Assembly: GCA_002410555.1 (NCBI GenBank)
Contig: DHSR01000068.1
Span: forward strand, 1-13,919
Length of the DNA stretch: 13,919 bases
Direction: 5' to 3'
From: Bacteroidales bacterium UBA5281
GTDB lineage: Bacteria > Bacteroidota > Bacteroidia > Bacteroidales > Lentimicrobiaceae
Under the pieces are notes generated by a model that had not been told where the DNA came from, did not search any database, and worked only from the letters and a program-made list of their open reading frames with translations. Below, piece after piece: positions 8,160 through 13,904 of this stretch; positions within the stretch are counted from its first letter, which is position 1; each line of letters opens with the position of its first letter. The translations under genes were made by a program, and so were the position numbers.

Positions 8160-8252
8160 GGAATTGGATAAGAAGACGTAAAGAAATGAAGAAGGAGTGG
8201 GAGAGGAGAAATAGAGAAATGTTATTTGAACAACCAATTTAAGTTAGAATGT

Positions 8253-8289
8253 CCTTCTCCTTTGGGAGAAGGTGCCGAAGGCGGATGAG
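8253..8289. repeat. REP-like palindromic element
   Basis: CCTTCTCC (8253-8260) and GGAGAAGG (8265-8272) form a perfect 8-bp stem with a TTTG loop, followed by a second small dyad GCCGAAGGC (8274-8282) and GGATGAGG. The layout of a CTTCTCC hairpin followed by a GC-rich foot and GATGAGG resembles short extragenic palindromic elements common in bacterial genomes. This likeness is from memory. No REP-associated transposase is nearby. Confidence 0.55.
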
Positions 8290-8321
8290 GTGGTAAAGGG
8301 ACGGGGAGGGAGGATTTTCAT

Positions 8322-8402
8322 GCAAATCTTCAAATTCCGCCCGAGGCGGCCAGGCTTTCAAATCATCAAATCTTCAAATCAACATCTCAACACATCAACA
8401 AA
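8322..8402. repeat. Degenerate TCAAATC short-repeat tract with an embedded GC-rich dyad
   Basis: The tract consists of roughly 6-8-nt units such as CTTCAAAT, CATCAAAT, CTTCAAAT, CAACAT, CTCAACA and CATCAACA. It is interrupted by the dyad CCGCC-CGA-GGCGG (8337-8349). Units drift in sequence and length, so this is an old tandem or dispersed repeat, not a CRISPR array. It lies directly upstream of recQ. Confidence 0.6.
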
Positions 8403-8427
8403 TTGACTAATTCAAACAAGTATTAAA

Positions 8428-10341
8428 ATGGTTTCTAAGCATTTACACGAAATACTTACCCGGTATTGGGGATACAATGCTTTCAGGCCATTGCAGGAAG
8501 ATATTATGCTATCTGTTATGGATGGACGTGATACCCTTGCCTTATTGCCCACAGGTGGAGGGAAATCATTATGCTTTCAGGTGCCTGGTCTGGCCCTGGA
8601 CGGACTGACGCTGGTGATAACACCACTGATTGCGTTGATGAAAGATCAGGTTGAAAATTTGCGCAGACGGGACATTCCTGCTGAAGCCATTTATTCGGGT
8701 ATGACCGCCAGGCAAACAGAATTGGCCCTGAATCATGCCGGTTATGGAAAAACGAATTTCCTGTATCTTTCACCAGAACGTCTGATTTCGGAACGCTTTC
8801 GTGAAGTGCTGCCCTATTTGAATATACGATTAATCGCTGTGGATGAAGCCCATTGTATTTCTCAGTGGGGGTACGACTTTCGGCCGCCATATCTTCGCAT
8901 TGCAGAGATCAGAGAATTTTTGCCTCAAGTGCCTGTAATTGCCTTAACGGCAACTGCTACAAAAAAAGTGGTGGAAGATATTCAGCAAAAACTCAAATTT
9001 AAAAATCCCAATGTTTTTGAAAAAAGTTTCGAACGCCGCAATCTTGCTTATATAGTGCAGAATGAAGAAGATAAATATGGGCGCCTGATGCGAATTATGC
9101 GCAATGTGCCGGGTGCCGGTATCGTGTATGTTCGCAATCGCCGTAAAACACGTGAAATAGCCGAATTTTTGACCAAAAACATGGTAAGTGCCGACCATTA
9201 TCACGCTGGTCTCGATCATAAAGAACGGGAACGGAAACAGGCCGCCTGGAAAAATGGAAAAAGCCGTGTTATGGTTGCCACCAATGCTTTTGGAATGGGT
9301 ATTGATAAACCTGATGTGCGTTTTGTGGTGCATTTTAGTCTTCCCGACAGTATCGAGGCCTATTTTCAGGAAGCCGGCAGGGGTGGCCGGGATGAAAAGA
9401 AGGCGTACGCGGTGATGCTGTTTCAGCAGGCTGATATAATTGAAGCCCGCGCAACACTGGCAGCCGCTTATCCTGAAATGGATGCCATCAAAAATGTATA
9501 TGCCGCACTGGGTAATTATTACAATCTGATACCCGGCACCGGAAAAGACTTATCATTCGACTTTGAACTTGCTGAATTCTCGGCACATTTTAATCTGAAG
9601 CCATTATTGGTGTTTAATGCCATAAAATTTATGGAAAGGGAAGGGTATTTACTGTTGAATGAAGCTGTAAACAATCCATCGCGACTCTTTTTTAATGTTT
9701 CGCACGAAGATTTATACAATTTTCAGGTTGAAAATGCGCTGTACGATCCCCTTATTAAGACGATTCTAAGGTCATATGGCGGAGTATTTACGGATGCATC
9801 TGTAATTAGTGAGAATGAATTGGCGCAGCGGCTGAACACCTCCACTGGATGGATCGTAAATTCCCTGAATGCCTTGCATAAAATTGATCTGCTCACCTAC
9901 CTGCCACGTCGTGAGAAACCTCAGCTTACTTTTGTGAGCGAATTAATCAGAGCACAGGACCTTTCTATTAGTCCGCAAAATTACACTGACCGCAAACGCG
10001 ATGCAATAGCCCGCATGGAAGCCATCATTGAATATGTGAATGACAATCAACATTGCCGGAGTCAGTCGCTGGTAAGCTATTTTGGTCAGGTTGCAGTGAA
10101 ACGTTGCGGCATTTGTGATGTATGTATTGAGCGGAATAAGGCCAGTTTGAGCGAATTTGAATTTGACACCATAGTGGAAGCCATAAAACCTATGCTGAAG
10201 GTTAGGGCCTGCTCACTGGATGAACTTATTAACGAAATTCCAACTATGAATGAAGACAGAATAATAAATGCCATAAACTGGCTCACTGACAACGAAAAAA
10301 TACAACTTACAGAAGATGGGAAGTTTAGATGGAATAATTGA
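8428..10341 (+). CDS. recQ: RecQ-family ATP-dependent DNA helicase
   Basis: RecQ helicases unwind DNA 3' to 5' in recombination, fork repair and end resection. The 637-aa product shows the family motifs in order: FRPLQ (19-23), Walker A LPTGGGKS (40-47), DEAH with the aromatic-rich loop (139-153), TATAT (174-178), NAFGMGIDKPDVR (286-298) and QEAGRGGRD (314-322). A RecQ zinc site C543-x16-C560-x2-C563-x2-C566 is intact. Unlike E. coli RecQ, the zinc site lies about 220 residues after QEAGRGGRD instead of about 60. The intervening part (about 345-520) includes helix-turn-helix-like stretches, and a winged-helix-like tail (575-637) follows. No HRDC domain is evident. The start gives an N terminus that fits the family, but no Shine-Dalgarno sequence or -7 box was found. 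The last 26 nt overlap the glycosylase gene, suggesting coupled translation of two DNA repair proteins. Confidence 0.94.
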   Translation: MVSKHLHEILTRYWGYNAFRPLQEDIMLSVMDGRDTLALLPTGGGKSLCFQVPGLALDGLTLVITPLIALMKDQVENLRRRDIPAEAIYSGMTARQTELALNHAGYGKTNFLYLSPERLISERFREVLPYLNIRLIAVDEAHCISQWGYDFRPPYLRIAEIREFLPQVPVIALTATATKKVVEDIQQKLKFKNPNVFEKSFERRNLAYIVQNEEDKYGRLMRIMRNVPGAGIVYVRNRRKTREIAEFLTKNMVSADHYHAGLDHKERERKQAAWKNGKSRVMVATNAFGMGIDKPDVRFVVHFSLPDSIEAYFQEAGRGGRDEKKAYAVMLFQQADIIEARATLAAAYPEMDAIKNVYAALGNYYNLIPGTGKDLSFDFELAEFSAHFNLKPLLVFNAIKFMEREGYLLLNEAVNNPSRLFFNVSHEDLYNFQVENALYDPLIKTILRSYGGVFTDASVISENELAQRLNTSTGWIVNSLNALHKIDLLTYLPRREKPQLTFVSELIRAQDLSISPQNYTDRKRDAIARMEAIIEYVNDNQHCRSQSLVSYFGQVAVKRCGICDVCIERNKASLSEFEFDTIVEAIKPMLKVRACSLDELINEIPTMNEDRIINAINWLTDNEKIQLTEDGKFRWNN

Positions 10342-10987
10342 TGAATTAGACAAGCATCGACTGCCTTTTGACTTCTATCAGGGGGCGGATGTTGTTGAAG
10401 TCAGCCGGCAGCTGAACGGAAAAATTCTAGTAAGCGCATCGCAGGGATTATATACTGCCGGGGTAATAGTGGAGACCGAGGCTTATGCAGGAGAATCTGA
10501 TAAGGCTTCTCATGCCTATGGAGGTCGCCGCACCGGCCGTACTGAGATCATGTATCAGGAAGGTGGACATGCTTATGTTTATTTATGCTATGGTATTCAT
10601 GCCTTATTAAACGTGGTGGTAAATGTTCCTGGTGTTCCCCATGCCGTGCTGATAAGAGGAGTAATCCCCTTTATCGGGAAACAAACCATAGAAACGCGCT
10701 TAAACCGAAAATTAAAATTTCCAAATGATTGTTATGGTCCTGGAAAAGTAACCAAACAGCATGGTATAAGTACCCGTTTCAACGGAGAAGACCTTGTTGC
10801 AGGGCAGAATGTCTGGCTGGCAGATGCAGGTGTTTACCCAGGAGTTATGGAGGTTTCTGCCGGGCCAAGGGTTGGTGTGGATTATGCCGGAGAAGATGCG
10901 CAATTACCTTATCGTTTTATATGGAATTACATGGCAGCAATGGAAGAAATAAAAAAAGCCCGGCTTTTTCAACCAGGCTTCAGGTAA
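10316..10987 (+). CDS. aag: AAG/MPG-type 3-methyladenine (alkylpurine) DNA glycosylase
   Basis: This monofunctional glycosylase removes alkylated or deaminated purines such as 3-methyladenine and hypoxanthine to start base excision repair. The 223-aa product matches the AAG/MPG fold family. By alignment from memory to human AAG, the general base corresponds to E55 in VETEAY, the base-stacking residues to Y57, H66 and Y89, the DNA-intercalating tyrosine to Y92 (YVYLCYG), N99 to the residue gating base choice, and R114 to the catalytic-site arginine. All are present. RVGVDYAGEDAQLPYRF (185-201) is the conserved C-terminal segment. The ATG at 10316 lies inside the end of recQ in another frame; no later in-frame ATG occurs before the conserved region, so the 26-nt overlap is probably real and implies co-expression. 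The stop is 12 nt from that of the convergent HU gene. Confidence 0.92.
   Translation: MGSLDGIIDELDKHRLPFDFYQGADVVEVSRQLNGKILVSASQGLYTAGVIVETEAYAGESDKASHAYGGRRTGRTEIMYQEGGHAYVYLCYGIHALLNVVVNVPGVPHAVLIRGVIPFIGKQTIETRLNRKLKFPNDCYGPGKVTKQHGISTRFNGEDLVAGQNVWLADAGVYPGVMEVSAGPRVGVDYAGEDAQLPYRFIWNYMAAMEEIKKARLFQPGFR
10953..10969. terminator. Possible bidirectional terminator-like inverted repeat
   Basis: AAAAAGCC (10953-10960) and GGCTTTTT (10962-10969) form a perfect inverted repeat around one base, with T tracts on both strands. In practice the GC part can form only a short stem. It lies inside the last codons of the glycosylase gene and about 30 nt downstream of the HU stop on the minus strand, so termination of HU transcription is the more plausible role. 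Confidence 0.35.
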
Positions 10988-10999
10988 AGAGGCAATCAA

Positions 11000-11272
11000 T
11001 TACTTAACGCTCTTCGCAAGTTCAGTGCCGGGTTTGAATTTTACCACCTTTTTGGCAGCAATCTTGATTTCTTTGCCGGTTTGAGGATTTCTTCCCTTGC
11101 GTGCAGCTCTCTTTGCTACCGAAAATGATCCAAAACCAACCAATGCCACCCGGTCACCCTTTTTGAGGCTTTTTGACGTGGCTGAAATGAAAGCATCAAG
11201 TGCTTTTTTTGAATCGGCTTTGGTCAATCCTGATTCTGCTGCCATAGCAACAATCAACTCTTGTTTGTTCAT
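11000..11272 (-). CDS. hup: HU-family DNA-binding protein
   Basis: HU is a small dimeric nucleoid protein that bends and compacts DNA with little sequence preference. The 90-aa product has the standard length and features: an N-terminal helical dimer part (MNKQELIVAMAAESGLTKAD), GFGSF at 46-50, the DNA-wrapping arm RNPQTGKEI (61-69) with the intercalating proline P63, and VKFKPG (77-82). It has a single start at 11272, preceded by AGGAAA, one of the few Shine-Dalgarno-like sequences in the window. It has its own promoter about 45 nt upstream and a possible operator-like repeat beyond that. It is convergent with recQ-aag. Membership of the HU/IHF family is certain; HU rather than IHF is favoured by sequence, though these are not always separable. 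Confidence 0.96.
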   Translation of the reverse strand: MNKQELIVAMAAESGLTKADSKKALDAFISATSKSLKKGDRVALVGFGSFSVAKRAARKGRNPQTGKEIKIAAKKVVKFKPGTELAKSVK

Positions 11273-11314
11273 CGTTTCCTGATTTAAATGAATACTATGA
11301 TGGATAACCTAACG

Positions 11315-11344
11315 CAAATATAAGCTATTCCAGCGTAAAATCAA
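11315..11344 (-). promoter_or_regulatory. HU gene promoter (-33 TTG, 19-nt spacer, -7 TATATTTG)
   Basis: On the minus strand, TTG (11342-11344) is followed after exactly 19 nt by TATATTTG (11315-11322), a good match to the Bacteroidota TTG-N19-TAnnTTTG promoter. The -7 box ends 42 nt before the start codon, leaving a leader of about 35 nt. Confidence 0.8.
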
Positions 11345-11370
11345 GCATTTTGGCAAAAAACTATAAAAAA

Positions 11371-11399
11371 AGTTAATAAAATGGACTTTTAGTTAATAA
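11371..11399. repeat. Direct repeat AGTTAATAA with 20-bp period upstream of HU
   Basis: AGTTAATAA occurs at 11371-11379 and again at 11391-11399, exactly 20 bp apart (about two helical turns), in AT-rich DNA beginning 27 bp upstream of the HU -33 element. It could be an operator or an UP-like element. The gap between HU and fmt shows nothing else beyond a short AAGCC/GGCTT dyad near 11403-11417. Confidence 0.45.
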
Positions 11400-11495
11400 C
11401 TTAAGCCTTAATGGCTTGTTGAAAAGCGATGGTTTTGCAAAGTGACTTCAGGTTTGTGAATGAATTCCCTTTCTAAAATTTTTGCTAAAAGATCA

Positions 11496-12449
11496 CTATA
11501 AAAATCTGAGCCTGATTCCAGATTGTATACCGCGTATGAAAGCATCGCTTTTCATGGGCTTTTTGCCGGCAGGCTGAAGCAATAAAATCTCAATCATTTC
11601 ATCGCGGGTAGCTACCAATAATCTACCCTGATCAGTTAACAGCACTTCACCAGGGTTTAGATCGGCTGTAATGGCAGTTAACGCAGACTTAAGCAGTTTA
11701 ATTTCCTTTTGTGAGCCATTGATCCATAAATGGGCCCACGATGCAGGATATGGGCTTAAGCCGCGAATAAGATTATGGATAACCGCTGCAGGCTGATCCC
11801 AGTTTACCTCCCCATGCTCTCGGAAAAGACGGGGAGCACTCCTTAAAGCGGCATCTGTTTGAGGTTGAGGGTAGGTATGCACCTGACCACTGGCTATCAT
11901 TTTAAGAGTTTTAAGTATTGTTTCTGCTCCCAATTCCATAAGTCGGTCGTGCAGCTCCCCAGCAGTCTCGTCAAAGCCAATCTCAATGCTTTGTTGCATA
12001 ATAATAGCACCTGTGTCGATGTTTTCATCAATAAAAAAAGTGGTCACACCTGTTTTAGACTCTCCGTTAATCAATACATGATTGATGGGGGCAGCACCAC
12101 GATATTGTGGAAGCAGGGAGGCATGCAGATTAAAACAACCTAAGGGCGGTATTTGCCACACCTGCCTGGGTAGTTTTCTAAAAGCAACCACCACAAAAAC
12201 ATCTGCCTTTAGCGAGTCTAGTTTTTCAATAAATGCTTCATCTTTCAGGTTTTCAGGCTGCAATACCTGCAATCCATGTTTAAGGGCAAAATGCTTAACT
12301 GCTGAGGCTTTCATTTCCCGGCCACGTCCGGCAGGCTTATCGGCAACCGTAACTACCGAAGCTACCTCAATTCCGGCCTGAAGAATGCGTTCCAGGGGTA
12401 AAACTGCAAATTCGGGTGTGCCCATGTATACTACGCGCAGAGACTTCAT
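11496..12449 (-). CDS. fmt: Methionyl-tRNA formyltransferase
   Basis: Fmt transfers a formyl group from 10-formyl-tetrahydrofolate to initiator Met-tRNA. The 317-aa product has normal length, with an N-terminal Rossmann domain and a C-terminal OB-like domain (from about 205). Visible motifs are MGTPEFA (9-15), the catalytic N107 and H109 in FNLHASLLPQYRGAAP (106-121), and D145 in ENIDTGAI (142-149), matching the catalytic triad known for the family. The C-terminal part includes IRGLSPYPASW (228-238). The ATG at 12449 is chosen; a GTG directly in front (12452) is in frame and would add one residue. A -7 box lies about 28 nt upstream, and the preceding TPR gene ends in its own terminator, so fmt is a separate unit. 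No clear terminator follows before the HU promoter region, so some read-through towards HU is possible. The def gene, a frequent neighbour of fmt elsewhere, is not here. Confidence 0.96.
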   Translation of the reverse strand: MKSLRVVYMGTPEFAVLPLERILQAGIEVASVVTVADKPAGRGREMKASAVKHFALKHGLQVLQPENLKDEAFIEKLDSLKADVFVVVAFRKLPRQVWQIPPLGCFNLHASLLPQYRGAAPINHVLINGESKTGVTTFFIDENIDTGAIIMQQSIEIGFDETAGELHDRLMELGAETILKTLKMIASGQVHTYPQPQTDAALRSAPRLFREHGEVNWDQPAAVIHNLIRGLSPYPASWAHLWINGSQKEIKLLKSALTAITADLNPGEVLLTDQGRLLVATRDEMIEILLLQPAGKKPMKSDAFIRGIQSGIRLRFL

Positions 12450-12476
12450 CACTCATTAGATTATAGAAACTTAAAA

Positions 12477-12484
12477 CAAATATA
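12477..12484 (-). promoter_or_regulatory. fmt promoter -7 box
   Basis: On the minus strand this reads TATATTTG, an exact TAnnTTTG match 27 nt upstream of the fmt ATG and just downstream of the TPR-gene terminator. The -33 position holds only TTTT. Confidence 0.6.
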
Positions 12485-12501
12485 AGCATTAAGACTTAAT
12501 T

Positions 12502-12530
12502 AAAAAAAAACACCCGGGAATGCCGGGTGT
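12502..12530 (-). terminator. Intrinsic terminator of the TPR-protein gene
   Basis: An 8-bp GC-rich stem (12523-12530 with 12510-12517, ACACCCGG and complement) closes a 5-nt loop and is followed on the minus strand by nine T (12502-12510). It lies 21 nt after the TPR-gene stop and separates that gene from fmt. Confidence 0.92.
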
Positions 12531-12551
12531 AGGAGTTAGACTGAGCTTAAG

Positions 12552-13232
12552 TTATTCGCTCCTGAGCTTAGCGATATATTTTTCGATATCACGTGCTTCG
12601 GCGCTGCGCGGATAAGTCGTTTTGATTTTACGGTAAACTTCGATGGCCTTTTCTTTCTTGCCGTCAAGTTCGTAAGCCCAGCCGGCTTTCAGAAGAAATA
12701 CCGGCGTGGTAAATTCATTTTCTGTGGATTTTGCAGCTTTTTCGTATTGCTTTGCAGCCTCAGCGGTTTTCCCTAATTCCATGTAAGCATCACCGATGGC
12801 GCCTTTAGCCATGGGTTGAACCAAAGCGTCCTTAATATCAAATTTTTTAAGATGATCAATGGCTTCCTGATATTTACCCTGATTCAGGTAAATGATGCCT
12901 GTATAGTAATGAGCCAGGGTTGCTGCTTTGGTCATCCCGTAATCATCAATAATTTCAAGAAAGCCCGGATAACTGCCATCGCCATTTAGTGCGCGGCTGA
13001 GCGAGTCCTGCTCAAAATATTTCTCGGCCATAAACATCTGCGATTGTGCTTCTTTTTCACGGGGTTCCAGATAAAAACGCTGGAATCCAAAATAGGCCAG
13101 CACAATAATTGCAATTGCACCTACTACGATGCCAATTATTTTCTGGTTTTTTTCAATAAAAACTTCCGACTTGCTGAGGGCTTCCTCAACAGCCATGATT
13201 TTTTCTTCGGTATTGTCAGTTTTCTTTGCCAT
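12552..13232 (-). CDS. Membrane-anchored TPR protein, YfgM-like
   Basis: The 226-aa product has a charged cytoplasmic N terminus (1-31), one transmembrane helix (about 32-49, IIGIVVGAIAIIVLAYFG), and then tetratricopeptide repeats. The clearest repeats are at about 105-131 (HYYTGIIYLNQGKYQEAIDH), 140-170 (GDAYMELGKTAEAAKQYEKA) and 178-208 (AGWAYELDGKKEKAIEVYRK). This layout resembles YfgM-type proteins, which in E. coli act at the inner membrane near the Sec translocon, but the exact role here is unknown and the likeness is architectural. The start at 13232 (MAKKTDNTEE) is preferred to an in-frame ATG at 13256 because the -7 promoter box covers the latter. The gene is monocistronic, with its own near-consensus promoter and terminator, and is divergent from the bTHX gene. 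TPR domains commonly bind proteins, so a chaperone or scaffold role is likely. Confidence 0.85.
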   Translation of the reverse strand: MAKKTDNTEEKIMAVEEALSKSEVFIEKNQKIIGIVVGAIAIIVLAYFGFQRFYLEPREKEAQSQMFMAEKYFEQDSLSRALNGDGSYPGFLEIIDDYGMTKAATLAHYYTGIIYLNQGKYQEAIDHLKKFDIKDALVQPMAKGAIGDAYMELGKTAEAAKQYEKAAKSTENEFTTPVFLLKAGWAYELDGKKEKAIEVYRKIKTTYPRSAEARDIEKYIAKLRSE

Positions 13233-13253
13233 TGATCTTAAAAATTTGTGGCG

Positions 13254-13284
13254 CAAAAGTAAGTCTTTTTTTTATAAACACAAA
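13254..13284 (-). promoter_or_regulatory. TPR-gene promoter (TTTG-N19-TACTTTTG)
   Basis: On the minus strand, TTTG (13281-13284) is followed after exactly 19 nt, including an A8 tract, by TACTTTTG (13254-13261). This is the best match in the window to the Bacteroidota housekeeping promoter. The -7 box ends 21 nt before the ATG at 13232 and overlaps the upstream in-frame ATG, which decides the start. Confidence 0.88.
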
Positions 13285-13300
13285 CATAAGAAAATCCCAT

Positions 13301-13321
13301 GTTTTAAAACGGGCCCGGGCC
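13301..13321. repeat. Two abutting perfect palindromes in the divergent intergenic region
   Basis: GTTTTAAAAC (13301-13310) is a perfect 10-bp palindrome. It is followed, after a single G, by GGCCCGGGCC (13312-13321), also perfect. They lie about 17 bp beyond the -33 element of the TPR gene and about 130 bp before the bTHX start, where a regulator could affect either gene. Confidence 0.6.
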
Positions 13322-13448
13322 AGACAAATGCACGATTTTTTAAGAAAATAATCAATTAAATCGATGATTGACGATAAAATGTTACGAAATGACGGAATTT
13401 ATATTAATTTTACTGGATTAACTTCTCACTACATTAAATTCTAAAATT

Positions 13449-13853
13449 ATGGGCAAAGGTGACAAAAAAACGAAACGTGGAAAAATCATTATGGGTTCAC
13501 ATGGTGTAAGACGCCCCCGGAAAAAGTCCACTTCCCCCGTTGACCAAAAGCGGGAAGAAAACATAAAAGCGGAAGCTCCCAAAACCAAAGCCAAAGAGCT
13601 ATCTGATGCCAAAATGGAAGAAACCAAACCAAAAGCGGCAGCAAAGCCTAAAGCAGCAGCCAAACCAAAAGCCAAACCTGCAGAAGTAAAAGCGAAGAAG
13701 CCTGTTGAAACCAAAGCCGAGAAACCTGCAGAAACCAAAGCTGAAAAACCTGCTGAAACCAAAGCGGATCAGCCAGCCGATGTTAAATCAGAGAAATCTT
13801 CTGAATCCAAAACGGAGACTCCTGCTGACGCCAAAGCAGAAGAAAAGGCATAA
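13449..13853 (+). CDS. Ribosomal protein bTHX with a long Lys/Ala/Glu/Pro repeat tail
   Basis: bTHX (Thx) is a very small basic protein lodged in the head of the 30S subunit of some bacteria. Residues 1-26 (MGKGDKKTKRGKI, then MGSHGVRRPRKK) match the family closely, including the MGKGD start and the RPRKK end, where Thermus Thx stops. This gene continues to 134 aa. Residues 27-61 are charged and lysine-rich, 62-77 are KAAAKP-type repeats, and 78-133 contain seven octads of the type AExKAEKP. The tail has no predicted fold, no cysteine and no aromatic residue; it resembles the tails of histone H1-like proteins only in composition. The ATG at 13449 has an A-rich leader without Shine-Dalgarno. 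A weak -7-like TAATTTTA lies at 13405-13412. The gene is a single unit ending in a terminator. The bTHX assignment is firm; a function for the tail is unknown. Confidence 0.88.
   Translation: MGKGDKKTKRGKIIMGSHGVRRPRKKSTSPVDQKREENIKAEAPKTKAKELSDAKMEETKPKAAAKPKAAAKPKAKPAEVKAKKPVETKAEKPAETKAEKPAETKADQPADVKSEKSSESKTETPADAKAEEKA
13632..13847 (+). repeat. Coding tandem repeats in the bTHX tail
   Basis: The DNA encodes two KAAAKP hexads plus KAKP (13632-13679), then seven consecutive octads (13680-13847) with consensus A-E-x-K-A-E-K-P. Octads 2-4 are the best conserved and are nearly identical as 24-bp DNA units, with differences mostly at third codon positions; outer octads are diverged. This pattern suggests growth by tandem duplication in the middle and older units at the flanks. 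Confidence 0.85.
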
Positions 13854-13874
13854 CCTTATTGGAAGTTTTATTTT

Positions 13875-13904
13875 AAGCTGTTTCGGACTGAAGCAGCTTT
13901 TTTT
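13875..13904 (+). terminator. Intrinsic terminator of the bTHX gene
   Basis: AAGCTGTTTC (13875-13884) pairs with GAAGCAGCTT (13890-13899) through ten pairs including one G-U, with a GGACT loop, followed by T5 (13900-13904) after the TT of the stem. It begins 21 nt after the stop codon. Confidence 0.9.

Larger units (their letters stand above)
8039..8427. other. Gene-free stretch between aroK and recQ, a mosaic of short repeats
   Basis: These 389 nt separate divergent aroK and recQ and contain no credible coding sequence. From left to right they hold the aroK promoter (near 8060), a purine-rich run (8096-8126), a 13-bp hairpin (8128-8159), a second purine-rich run (8169-8219), a REP-like palindromic element (8253-8289), and a TCAAATC-type repeat tract interrupted by a small GC-rich hairpin (8322-8402). 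No TAnnTTTG box was found for recQ, so its promoter is unplaced. No transposase remnant or terminal inverted repeats were recognised. Confidence 0.75.

Noticed and set aside
8322..8402. Possible CRISPR array
   Set aside because: Units are only 6-8 nt, drift in sequence and have no spacers of constant length; no cas gene is present.
11403..11417. Possible fmt terminator (AAGCC-TTAAT-GGCTT)
   Set aside because: The stem is only 5 bp and no T tract follows on the minus strand.
13418..13762. 114-codon open frame on the minus strand opposite the bTHX tail
   Set aside because: It is the antisense of the Lys/Ala repeat, giving an Ala/Gly/Phe low-complexity product; the plus-strand frame has the bTHX family match and a terminator.
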